From positions 45,114,646 to 45,178,645 of the forward strand of contig OX463778.1 of NCBI GenBank assembly GCA_949825025.1: a stretch of DNA of 64,000 bases. The letters are read 5' to 3'. Below are positions 38,241 to 48,800 of this stretch, in pieces (position 1 is the first letter of the stretch; each line of letters opens with the position of its first letter). The translations under genes and the position numbers were made by a program. Origin of the DNA: Siphlonurus alternatus. Lineage: Eukaryota > Arthropoda > Insecta > Ephemeroptera > Siphlonuridae. The notes below the pieces were generated by a model, which was not told the DNA's origin, did not search any database, and worked only from the letters and a program-made list of their open reading frames with translations.

Positions 38241-38258
38241 TTTGTGTCTGGTACTCAC

Positions 38259-38383
38259 CATTCTTTATGACTACGATGAGGTCCTGCAAGGAGGCGTAGC
38301 TGCCCTCTATGATCTCACCCCGCATCTCTCGCCTCCCTTCCAGCTGCAACATCCGCTTCACCACCCTCACGCCAAAGTGCAAC
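38259..38383 (-). CDS. Exon of unidentified protein carried by element F
   Basis: Bounded by an acceptor (CTTGCAG) and a consensus donor (AATG|GTGAGT). One frame of 41 codons is open: hydrophilic and amphipathic, beginning LHFGVRVVKRMLQLEGRR and ending LQDLIVVIKN. GC content is well above that of its surroundings, and codon use looks genic. I do not recognise the family. It could be part of the element's own gene or a captured host exon. Confidence 0.5.
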
Positions 38384-38890
38384 CTGCAAGGTTGGATAGG
38401 ATTATTGTAATTACAATAATGCATCAAACCAGTAGAAATGTTAAATTTGTCTGCACGTACACCACGTAGCCCGGTAACGGATCCCCTTAAGACATTTCGC
38501 ACTTTTAACAATTTTTATCTGCCATATTTAGGGTTCTTAAATTTTTGAAAAAATATTAACATGTTCAATAGAATGTAGCAATTGAGTTTATCCATAATTT
38601 TAGTTCCATATCAGAGCATCTCTTGAGTAAAAAAAAAAAATTTGTGTGGTGGGATATGAAAAAAGAATAAGAAACAATTTTCTTTTTTAACTTTTTTTGC
38701 CTATAAAGAACCTAAAAGCAGTTCGGAACCAAAAGAGAGCTAAAATCCAAAACTGGGCTGTGCACTGTACAGTACAGATTATGTAATGTGTTATGGTATG
38801 CATACAGTAAACATGCGAGTCAATATACAACAAGCACATAATCGTTTTTGATACATTAATAATAAAGAACAAGATCCTATATAGACTTAC

Positions 38891-39147
38891 CGTTTATGTG
38901 AGCAAAGCTCCACTCGCTGAAGCTGTATGCATATCATGCAGTTTGGCCGTAGTTGACATCATCATCCAGGAGACACCTGAAGTGATTGAAAAAATGAAAT
39001 TATAATGTGTCCCATGAATACTCAAAACAATATAATATGAAGTATGAATTAGTAACTTACCGATATAACGAGCCAGAATGCAGTTTTTAGCATTTCTTTT
39101 CTCATAATTAGACAGAAATTCACGACAAATTGAAGAACAGACGCCAT
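38891..39147 (-). other. Exon-like blocks 1 and 2 of the element F gene
   Basis: Block 1 (39147-39061) starts with ATGGCGTCTG in good context and ends ATCG|GTAAGT after 29 codons. Block 2 (38976-38891) lies between CACTTCAG and AACG|GTAAGT. In the ATG frame a stop follows five codons into block 2; another frame of block 2 (CLLDDDVNYGQTA) is open until an in-frame TGA. The gene is either decayed or the exon choice is wrong. Confidence 0.35.
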
Positions 39148-39878
39148 CTCAAAACTTTCTCTTTGAGAGCGTTACAATAACAAATAAACAGCTGACGCAT
39201 CTGTAGCCAATCACAAGACAGGGAAAAAAAATTCAACTCGCGCGGCGCGGAATATATGAAGTGGTAGAAAACAACTAAAATATAAGAAAGATTTTGAGTT
39301 GCGGATTATTCATTAAATCGATCGAAATTATATTAAAATAAAAAAAAAATAAATAAAAAAAAAAAATAAAAATTATAATTACAGAAAACGATATATAAAA
39401 ATTTGACATAACAAAAGATAAATATATAAACATACGATTTTATTATTCTCGCAATTAAATATATAATTAAATTAGTTGCAAAAGGCATGGGATAAATTAA
39501 ATTATGTTTTATTTACTAATTCAAAAAAATTATACCAATTAAACATTAATTAAGTACCGTGTATACTAGAGAAAATTATTCTAAGTCCAATATTGGACTT
39601 TAAAATTTTTCACCATCCAATGATGGTATAGGCAAAAGTGTAGGCACAGTTTTGATAATTTTATAGTATAGGTAAAAGTGTGGTCACAGTTCTCACAAAA
39701 TAAAATAAAGGGGTGCCTATACTTCTGACCACACCATATTTTTATCAAATATTTCGTGCCTATACAATACCTATACATACTCAATGCATTTACCTACCTC
39801 TTTCTATCAAATCCCATACTATTTCCTATACGTCCCATACTTATACCTATACATTATTTTTACTTGAGAATTGTAATA

Positions 39879-40003
39879 AATGCAATTGTAGTTAAATACA
39901 ATTGTATTAAGGCCTTTACAATTGTAAAAATTACCATTGTAAAAGGACCAAAACGCAATGGTATTTTTATGGAGCATACAATTGTGAATTTTACAATTGT
40001 AAA
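39879..40003. repeat. ACAATTGTA array, right end of element A
   Basis: About seven copies of ACAATTGTA-like palindromes (some changed, e.g. GCAATTGTAG) just inside the right TIR of A. Confidence 0.8.
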
Positions 40004-40017
40004 TTTCCAATAGGGTA

Positions 40018-40248
40018 TCAAAACTGCAATGCATTCAGCTGAGTAATACTATATAATTATATACTCACAGCATTTCATTTTTATAATATATATTAATTTT
40101 TATTTATTCATATTAATATACCATTGCACATTGGGTATATATATACATATATTTTGTGACAGCAGAGCTAGTATTAGCTCATGGCATATATATATATATT
40201 ACATTTGAATAAAATATTATTGTAGTATAGTCCGATATTTTAATGCAC

Positions 40249-40279
<31 letters not shown>

Positions 40280-40415
40280 TTTATATTCAACCATTTCAAA
40301 ACCCTTTTTTCTCTGGCAATTAATTTTATTATACATATATTATATAGACATAATATATAAAATATATATTCTGCCGGTCGTGCCGGCAGAGTATTATACT
40401 CTTGTTGTAATTTAA
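40018..40415. other. AT-rich gap with TA repeats
   Basis: TA-rich sequence with a small hairpin, CTGCCGGTCGTGCCGGCAG, at about 40372-40390. No gene seen. Confidence 0.5.
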
Positions 40416-40780
40416 GGGTAAGAGAGGTAACGCCACCAATGTTAAAAAAAAATCCCTCACAAAAATTCTGAAAAAAATTTAAAATGTTCCCCTCTACCCC
40501 CTATCAGTATATACCTAAAATATCAGGTATACAAATACGATCTAGTTTTTGAGTTATAAAATTTTAAAGTTGACTACTTTAACATGGAGAAATGAAACTC
40601 CCATGTTAAATTGGTCAACTTTAAAAATTCATAACTCAAAAACTAGATCGTATTTGTATACCTGATATTTTAGCTACTGATAGAGGGGGTGTAGAGGAGA
40701 ACATTTTAATTTGTTTTCAGAATTTTTGTGAGAGCTGCTAGCTAGGGATTTTTTTTAACATTGGTGGCGTTACCTTACCC
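40416..40780. mobile_element. TTAA-flanked foldback MITE
   Basis: 365 bp. Left end GGGTAAGAGAGGTAACGCCA; right end CGTTACCTTACCC. TTAA at 40412-40415 and 40781-40784. Arms of about 165 nt pair closely (shared AACTAGATCGTATTTGTATA). Confidence 0.88.
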
Positions 40781-40784
40781 TTAA

Positions 40785-41579
40785 TGAATGTCTTTGTATA
40801 CTAATGGGAACTTATATAATTCTGAAAGGAATGAAATCAAAGTGACTGAAATCTGAGTATAATCTGGAGTAGGAGACCGAGTACAGATCGAGTCTATAAT
40901 AGACCCTGGAGTCTGGACCGAGTATTACAGGGTTTTAAAAATGGCGGTCTTACTGGGATTTAAAAATGGACGGAATGGAGTTTTTGAGGCTAATAATAAT
41001 TATTTCCTATTTATAGATTGCTAGCTATGAAATTATATTCAAGAAAGATAATTTTTTTTAAATTTTAAGATGCAAATTATTGGAAGACAGAATTGATAAA
41101 TATCAAAATACGTGCTTTCGTTTCGAAATTCATAACCGGAAAAGGCACTTCCCCTCGCACATCCGCCAGGCGCCCGGCTCCGCGGACCAGGCTGATTTAA
41201 GTGGATAGGGAGGGGTTGTTCTGTTCCCCTCTCCTCTTTTCCCCTCAAAATAGTTGGCCCCGATAAATGTAGAGGCGCTGATAGCAAAAATCCCATGAAA
41301 GTTAAAAAAGTAAGGTTGTATATACTTTTAATCATTTCCATATATAACAACATTTTCTGCAACATTCGGCTTAAGTGTTCAAAATAATTTTAATTTAATA
41401 AGTAATATGTTCATCACATTTTGCTTTTTTTCCCCTGATAATGTATCAAAATCAAAATGTTCTATAAAGCTGTTAAAGCTATACAACATGTTTCTTTTTT
41501 GTACTTTGCTTGATATCCGGTCCAGTCTTGAGGGGAACGGGGGAAAATTATGAAAAAATGGCAGTTTGTATTGTAGGAG
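40785..41579. other. Intergenic DNA left of the retrotransposon
   Basis: Contains a GC-richer patch at 41120-41280 with an open minus frame but no splice signals or motif that I can use. No gene called. Confidence 0.4.
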
Positions 41580-43898
41580 TGTAACGTACCTCGTACCCTG
41601 CCCTCCATGACTGCAGCTGCTGGCCTGTATTGGTGCTGCTGGACGTACTCGGCGTGTTACTAGTACTTATTCTGTTAGCAATTCCTATCACTTAGGCTAA
41701 TTGGCTATCTTAGAATGAATAAAAGGTTCTTATGTAAGAGAAATTAAAAACAAACGTCTAGGGTTGATATTATTTAATTGATCGAATGATTTAGAAAAAT
41801 ACAAAATATAATTTCACGATAACCCTTACATAATATTATTGTACTGGATGTAATTCAGTAACACACACAAAAATCAGTATAAAATAACACTAATAATAAC
41901 GGATGAGAGGTTGGATATATAACGCAAATGAAACTATGTTAATCAAACCTATGGGCACGGCACCCAGCTGCCCTATCTTTAGCTAAGATGGCGGTTAGCG
42001 ATCAACCCAGAAATCTGATGCGTGGCTACATGCACGGCTAGAAAGCGGCTCAGCCCTGCGTTATACCGAAGTTAAACGCCTGGTGAACTACTCGATAACC
42101 GACATGAACTGCGTCATAGAGTTATGGATTGATATTATTTAACAAGAATGATTTCTGAATTCTGCTGGTATATGGCACTAAAATTGTAGCGTGAAAGTTT
42201 CGAGTTAAAATAAGATAATTGACTTCACTTGAAATAGTAAGTGATTAGATACAATGATGCAAGCACAATTTGTTGCACCAAGGGACTGAAGCAAAACCAG
42301 AATTCTATTGCTTTGATTACGTTAAGTAAATTGCAGGTTAGAATAGCTTTAACCGAAAGAAATATATACCAGATATTTAAATCAACACAAGGAAGCAGCA
42401 ATGAGCTATGGCTTATACTTGCGAGTACTAAATTCTCAGGTCTTGACTTTATGTTCGAAGAGTCTTGCGCTGCTAGCGGGACACGTTCATCACATGAAGA
42501 GCGTTGGTTTGCGAGTGCTGTAATGGACGCTTTGGGAAGCTTTGCTAGCTTGGCTTGGGTGGTGAGCGCCGCTTGCGGCGCTACCGGGAAGCTCCATGAG
42601 AAAATAGTACCCTAAGCATACTACTGTATTTTTACTTAAAGAAAATAAAAAGATGCAAAAAATAATTAAATTGGCTAAAAATATTATATTATAATTTTTT
42701 TATAATATAATATTGCTTACAAAACAACAAACCTACTCATCCAAACATTTTACAATTCCACAAAAAATAGTTCCGTGCACGCAGATTCATGCGCGGCAAA
42801 AACTACAGTCAGGCAGCCATGTTGTAACATTGACATATTTTTTTATTTAATTATGACCATTAAATTTCAGATTTTACATTTATTAAAATATGTTAGAAAC
42901 CAAGGCGGGGACATTTATTTAGTTAAACAATAATTTAAAAATAATTATTTAGGCCATATGAATACTATTTAACCCATAGTTACTTCAGAAATTTATTAAA
43001 TATATTTACTATATTATATGGTGTGGATAGCGCCGCCATCACATACATAAAATGGCGCTATCCTTGAGAATCTGACTTGGTAACATATAAAAATCACATA
43101 TGCCCTTTTGCCCTATTTTCCACTGTCTAAAACTTTTATTTCATGATAGAAAAATTAAAACAATAATTATGAATCGAGTACTGAAGTTAGAATTTACTTA
43201 AAACAATTTATGAACCTTAAACTGGCCTTGGTTGGACTTTCCCGCCATTTTGAATCTCTAACTGTACATGGTATTTTTTCCTACACAAGCCGCCATCGTA
43301 CCTCCGCCGTATATAAATATACGGTGGTGGCTACGCTGACCTATTTGCATTTTTGCCTCGTAGTCCGGATTTCCGCGGTCCGTATTTAAAACTAAAAAAA
43401 CAAAACGCAGTCCTATATGTTACATTTGAATATCAAAACGCACTCTTCTAAATTTTGTTGCCTATAATTTTGCAACAAGATAGGACATCGCGGCATAAAA
43501 TACCACGGTGTTCATATCGTGTTAGCTCTGTCTAGCCAGGGAATGGACACAGGGGAATGGTTGCTGCTTGTTGCCTGCATCACAAAAACACATCCAAAAT
43601 CACATCCTACCTTTTCCTGTATGGCTGCACTGACCTACACTAATACATAAAACACACAAATGAACTCATTACTTACTAATTGGACTTACCTTGAGATGAT
43701 TTTCCGTACAGGATTTGGTCAAACACAAGGTTTAATTATTTTGGCGTCCCCACATGCGTCCTCTGCCCAGCTGTGTCTTGGCGTCGCTGCTAAAGTTACG
43801 CCGCGCCGTCAGAAAAATGACGATCGAAAAACACGACACAGCTGGGTCGACTGCTTGTATGAGTATTTTTACAGTAAGAATACTGCAGGGTTCTTACA
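41580..43898 (-). repeat. Left (3') LTR of the Ty3/gypsy element
   Basis: Plus-strand ends TGTAACG...CTTACA, so on the element strand it is TGTAAG...CGTTACA, with the TG...CA ends of LTRs. It is followed on its right by a purine tract complement. Length 2319 bp, versus 1578 bp for the right LTR. Similarity between them is patchy but clear at both ends (TGTAACG, TGCAGCTG/GTGCAGCTGGAC, ACTAGTAC; TTCTTACATTACCCC / TTCTTACATAACCCC). Confidence 0.75.
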
Positions 43899-43910
43899 TT
43901 ACCCCTCCCC
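43899..43910 (-). promoter_or_regulatory. Polypurine tract
   Basis: On the element strand GGGGAGGGGTAA directly precedes the 3' LTR; this is the expected plus-strand priming site for reverse transcription. Confidence 0.75.
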
Positions 43911-44591
43911 AAATTTGACGGAAAATCATCTGGGTAGTCTTACAAAACATTAAAAAAAACATACACAATCAAAACTAGCATCGACTATCTAAACTCAAAA
44001 ATGAGATAGTTGAGACTAGTTGGCTTACAAACTATGCAAACTCTTATTGCAAACAGTCAAAAACTGAACAAACATTCAGTCGTCCTTATTGGACACTAAC
44101 TCTAGAAAACAAAAATTTCGTGGTACACATCCACCTTAAGATTACTTGCTAGGCGCAAACCGGCTAGCTTCCTTATGGGAAACAAAACAACTTAAAACTA
44201 TGCGATCTACTACCGCAGCTTATAATTACCAGTCTTTGTTTTCGGCTCTCTTCCTGAGCTGTGGCACAAACAAAAGGAACTCTAGATTTACAGGGATCAC
44301 TATTTCGGTATTGCATTTCAACTGGCTAATGAGATATGGCACCAAATTGGCATGAGATCATCGGAAACGAGGATCAAAAGATTACGGCCTTGTTTTCAGA
44401 AGATGCGGCAGTCCGTCTGCCACCGAAGGTCCCGGCTCCTTCTCCAAACGTCCACCAGTCCCTCTGACTGATGCTCGGCGTCGTGGATCATGGAATGAAA
44501 ACTTCATAGTATACTTCGCCTTGTGCTATTGGGACTTGGAAGGGGAGAGAAAGGATTTCTGGAGATGGTATGGATGAGTTGATGTTAGAAC
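43911..44591 (-). other. 3' non-coding region of the retrotransposon
   Basis: Between ORF3 and the polypurine tract. Blocks such as TTCGGCTCTCTTCCTGAGCT and CTCTAGAAAACA recur to the right of the right LTR (54373-54620), showing that part is a second related element. Confidence 0.6.
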
Positions 44592-45881
44592 CTAGTTCTG
44601 GTATTCAAAGAAGTTCTCCTCAAACTCCTCACCGCTCAGGGTTGACGGCTCAGTTGCTTGGCCGACGGTTTGCGGATGGTAAGTCCGGCCGGCATTGGGA
44701 TGGCTGTTGGCCCATTTCTCCGCCCACTCGACCATCGGTTGAGCTTGCTGCAAAGGTACTGGAATTAGGCGCACGAGTCCCACTATTTGTGGTGCCGGCT
44801 GGTGGACGACCGGCTGCAGTTGGTACGCCAGTGTCGGAGGCGGTTGGAATCTCGCCGGTGGGACGGCGACCTCAGAAACTGCAGTTTCCTTCTGGGCCGC
44901 CGCAGCTCTTCGTTCCCTCACCGCTTGCCTGGCTTTGAACACCTCCCTTTCTCTTGCTAGCATCTCATCTATCCTCTGCTGCTCCTCTGGTGTTCGCCAC
45001 CTAGCTTTGGTCCTCTGGCGGTTCCGCTTGGAAGTTCTCTTCCTGATCCGTTCCCGGTCTACCTTGGCTTGGTCTTGGGCTACTCGGTCTTCTGCTAGCT
45101 GCTTCTCTCTGTCCGCCTCAAGCTGCCGACGACGCTTTGCCTCTAGTTCTGCTCGCTCCCGAGCCATGGCCTGTCGGAGTTGTACTTCCGATGGTACTCG
45201 TTCTCCTGAGGGAGTGGTGCGTAGTACCTGGACGTCTCTCGGGTCCTTTGTAGTCTCTATGACCTTGAGTAGCAGCATGTTAGCCAACTTCGTCTTTTGC
45301 AGTTCCTTCTGTAGGGCCTGGATCTGGTTCCTCTCTTCTTCTCGGTCGTTTCCTCCTGGAACTCCCTTGACAACAGTCGGCTCGTTGAAGTCCTTCAGGT
45401 CAGGGGTATCTACCTTTTGTACACCCAGCCTGTTTAGTTTCACGCGGAGATCTTGGGTTTCCCTCAGCATACGGCTCTCTTCTTCCCTCATCAGGACCCT
45501 CTTACCCTGGTATGAAAGAGCTACTCGGAGGTCTCGCCCCTTTTTTAGCCCTAACTTTCCCTCGGGGGTGCTGAGATGCTTGAAATTTTCTGGGTTGGCG
45601 AGGACAGAGGCATTGTGCTTTGAGACTGGGCTACACTTGCCCAGTTGGATCTCCGCGTTGCACCTCTTCTTCTGACTTGTCATCTGGTAGTCCTTGGTAC
45701 CTAATCTTTTCTTCATCGCCGCGGAAAGAGTTGTCTGCTGGTGCTCTTGCCTCTGCTTTGCCTGCTCGTCTCGATGTCTCCTGCCACTCTCCTCTGTTCG
45801 CTGGTGGATAGACCTCATTTTCTTCCAAGCGATCCTACCGTCGCGTACCTGGGTGCTCGGCGGGGTGGTCTCGCCTGTCAT
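44592..45881 (-). CDS. ORF3: coiled-coil protein of the Ty3/gypsy element
   Basis: 429 codons. Its ATG overlaps the pol stop as ATGA (45881-45878), the layout of stop-restart translation coupling. The protein is highly charged. Residues about 130-345 are Glu/Arg/Gln/Lys-rich with long helical stretches (ARERAELEAKRRRQLEADRE, EEQQRIDEMLARERE), strongly suggesting coiled coil. A Pro/Gln-rich segment follows (PPARFQPPPTLAYQLQP), then an acidic tail (GEEFEENFFEYQN). There is no signal peptide, hydrophobic span or Cys pattern, so it is not an envelope protein. The N-terminal half of gag has a similar composition, so it may be gag-like, an assembly or nucleic-acid-binding accessory protein. That is inference; I do not recognise the family. 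Confidence 0.8.
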   Translation of the reverse strand: MTGETTPPSTQVRDGRIAWKKMRSIHQRTEESGRRHRDEQAKQRQEHQQTTLSAAMKKRLGTKDYQMTSQKKRCNAEIQLGKCSPVSKHNASVLANPENFKHLSTPEGKLGLKKGRDLRVALSYQGKRVLMREEESRMLRETQDLRVKLNRLGVQKVDTPDLKDFNEPTVVKGVPGGNDREEERNQIQALQKELQKTKLANMLLLKVIETTKDPRDVQVLRTTPSGERVPSEVQLRQAMARERAELEAKRRRQLEADREKQLAEDRVAQDQAKVDRERIRKRTSKRNRQRTKARWRTPEEQQRIDEMLAREREVFKARQAVRERRAAAAQKETAVSEVAVPPARFQPPPTLAYQLQPVVHQPAPQIVGLVRLIPVPLQQAQPMVEWAEKWANSHPNAGRTYHPQTVGQATEPSTLSGEEFEENFFEYQN

Positions 45882-48800
45882 TTGCTGGCAGAGATCTGTA
45901 ATGCATAGGGATCAGTAAGTACAGATGATACACACAATACATAATCCCGTAACCGAGCAGGCAACCTAGTTTCCCTGGTAGGACGATCACCGCGTTCGTC
46001 CCCATGCACACCGTCACCAAGGGGCGGCGGCTCGGGAGGGGGTGGAAGAGTGGTATCGCCGGTCGTGTCGCCTGCACCTCTCAGTGCCAGTTCTTCTAAG
46101 TCCGGCTCCTCTACACACTCCTCTGGCCGTTCTTCATCGTCCTCCAGGACACTGAGATCCACCTGATCCACAGCCCACTGTGGCTGCTGGAAACTTTGTC
46201 GTAGCTGATCCACGTTCCGTCTTCCTGCTGGTTCGCCTGTTGGCGTGGTCAAGTCGAAAACATTCTCAGACACCTGGTTTGCCAAGAGATAAGGCCCCTC
46301 GAACAGGGGTGCCAACGACGCGGCTATCCCTTTGTCGGCATTGCTGAGTATGTTGGTCCTCCTGAATACTTCGTCTCCTACCTGAAAGGGGGAAACCCGG
46401 CGACCTTGGTTGTAATATTTCTCCTGGCTGTTCTTGGCCTTCGCGATGTTCTCTCGTGCTTCGTTGTAGATAGTTTCCAGGTGTTCGTGTAGCTCCTTGA
46501 CGTACTCGGTAGCAATTTCCACGCTGACCTCGCCTGGGGTGGCGGTAGGCGGGGGTATGAATGGTGAATCTAACTCTCGGCCAAAGGTGAGCATGGCCGG
46601 GGTGAAGCCCGTAGACTCGCTAATAGCCGTGCGGATGGCATAACCTACTGCTGGCAAGTACCTCGACCAGTTGCGATGCTTTTCTGCGTACGCCTTCACG
46701 CACTGCTTGATGGTTCTATTCATCCTCTCCGTCGGGTTACCGCAAGGTCGGTAGACGACTGTCTTGCTGGGTTTTATCTGTAATGTTTTACACAAATCTT
46801 GCCAAACTGCGCTCGCAAACTGCGGGCCATTGTCTGAGCGTAAGAATTTCATAAAACCATAGCTGCAACAGTACCTTATCAGAGCGGTGGCCACTGCATG
46901 GGTAGTAGCCTTTTGTAAAGGGTAAATCTCCAGGTTGCTCGTAAAGTCGTCGATGATTACCAACGCATGCTCATACGTGTTGGACCGGGGTAGGGGCCCA
47001 ATCAGGTCGCATGAGACTGAGACGCCTGGCTTGCTGGCGCGCCTGCTCGACATCAAGCCGAACATACCTGCATTTGAAGGTTTGATCCTCTGACACGTCG
47101 TGCAACCTCTGATGTACTCTTGGACGTCCTGTCGCATGCTGTCCCATACGTAAGCTTGTGAGATTTTACTTTTCGTCTTCCTTACACCTAAATGCGCTCC
47201 CAAGACATGGTCATGGTGCACGATCAGAACTGCATGGCGTAGCCCATCTGGCACGACTATGAGATTGTCTCCCTTTTTGTTGCGTCGTCTCAAGACTTGG
47301 TCTGGGTCGATGTTGTAGCCTCTGGCGATCAGCTTTTTGTCTTTGCCTTCCAACTGTAGTATAATGTCTGCCAAGGCTGTGTCTCGACGTTGTGATGCTG
47401 CCCACTCACCCATTGTTGTCGGCATGTTGTCCGGTTGTTTTGCGAGGGTGATCAGGGCTGTTGGCGTGTCCTCGCCCATGTTTACGCTGAACCTCGGTGC
47501 TCGTGGCATCCGAAGGCTCGGTTCTTTCTTCATCGGTTTGCATCGTCCACACATATGGTCGCTCTTGTCTACCGTCGGCAGATCTTCGGCAAACTTGAGC
47601 AAGTTCTCCTGTGGGGGGTCCTCTACAGGTAAGATGCTGTCCACATACGTCTCCTGTATGTCCTCTGGGGTTTCGCAAGGCGCCCTGCTGAGTGCGTCAC
47701 TCACCAAATTTGAGGTACCCTTCAGGTACTCAATGGTTATGTCAAGACCCATTAACCTCATCGCCCAGCGGCGAGCGCGCCCTGTCGGCTCCTCCATGGT
47801 CATCAGGCTCTTGAGTGCTTTGTGGTCAGTGAACACAGTGCAGTGGTTGAACTCTATGTAGGGGAGGAATTTCTGTACGGCATATACTACCCCTAGGCAC
47901 TCGACTTCAAAAATGCAGTAGTTTTTCTCAGCGGGGAGTAGTAGTCTGCTCGCAAAGTGTACTGGCCTTGGGCCAGATGGTCCTTCTTGCATCAAGACGG
48001 CTCCAAGTCCTTCCAGGGAAGCATCTGTCTGGATGATGAAGTCTTTATTCATGTCTGGTAGTGCTAGGCACGTGTCAGCTGTCAAGGCAGACCTGAGCGC
48101 GTCAAACGCTGTCTGCTCGGCGGTTTCCCACCTCCACTTTGTCGCTTTGCGCAGGAGGGTGGTGAGAGGGGCGGCCATCTTCTGGAAGTCTTTGACGTAG
48201 TTCCTGAAGAATCCACACAGCCCAAGGAAACGCATGACCTGCTTCTTGTCCTTGAGAACAGGGTAGTTGTTAATTGAGCGTACCTTGTCTGGATCAGGCT
48301 GTACCTTTCCGGGTGAAACCACATGACCTAACAGCTTAATTTTTGAACATCCAATGTGTACTTTCTTGGGGTTGATAGTAAAACCTGCATTGCTCAGTCT
48401 TCCGAAGACGTCGTCTAAGTGATGTACATGTGAGTCCCAGTCTGGCGAAAACGTACACACGTCATCCAAGAACCAGGCGGCGTGCTTGTAGGCTGCGCCC
48501 TGCAGAATCTTATCCATGACCCTTTGGAACGTAAACCCTGACCCGGCCAAACCGAAAGGCATACGTCGAAATCTGAAACTGCCGCGGTGGGGAGTAATGA
48601 AGCTAGTCTTGTTCATGTCGGCATCTTTCATCTTGATCTGCATGTAGCCGCTTGACAGATCCACTGTCGAGAACACGTTTGCTTCTCCCAGTTGAGCCAA
48701 AATGTAGTCAATTCTGGGCATTTTGTAAGGAATAACTCGCGAAATCCTATTGACAGGTCTATAATCTACACAGAGACGGAAAGAGGGTGATGCGCCTGGT

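Larger units (their letters stand above)
35231..39868. mobile_element. Element F: 4.6-kb TIR element inserted in A
   Basis: Imperfect TIR of about 30 bp starting CTCAAGTAAAAA at the left and ending TTTTTACTTGAG at the right, with AA on both sides. Removing F and one AA leaves TTACAATTGTAATAA, restoring the 12-mer of element A. Inner-end motifs are GTATAGG, GTATGGGCA and complements (TATACCTATAC, CCCATACT). The interior has a 129-bp satellite (36030-38240) and minus-strand exon-like blocks (39147-39061, 38976-38891, 38383-38259, 35842-35713) behind a GC-rich, CCAAT-bearing region near 39170-39250. Confidence 0.8.
22609..40015. mobile_element. Element A: 17.4-kb outermost TIR element of a nested set
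   Basis: Left end TA|CCCTATTGGAAATATAC and right end inverted (AAATTTCCAATAGGG|TA) match over about 20 bp, with TA on both sides. Inside each end lie many copies of the 12-mer palindrome TTACAATTGTAA or its core ACAATTGT: 22619-22912 on the left and from 39879 to 40003 on the right. Element F is inserted within the right array. Elements B, D and E, a 5S-derived SINE and a GGGTCGACCC-type flank pair account for much of the interior. No transposase is seen. It is probably non-autonomous and the oldest of the set, because everything else lies inside it. Confidence 0.7.

Noticed and set aside
22609..40015. Maverick/Polinton, suggested by the 17-kb length and TIRs
   Set aside because: No polymerase B, integrase, ATPase or capsid frames, and the length comes from nested insertions.
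44935..45675. 246-codon plus-strand open frame opposite ORF3
   Set aside because: It is the antisense of ORF3; the Ser/Leu/Cys-rich translation mirrors the Arg/Glu-rich coiled coil on the other strand.
47337..47861. 174-codon plus-strand open frame
   Set aside because: Antisense shadow of pol, which has clear RNase H and linker sequence on the minus strand.
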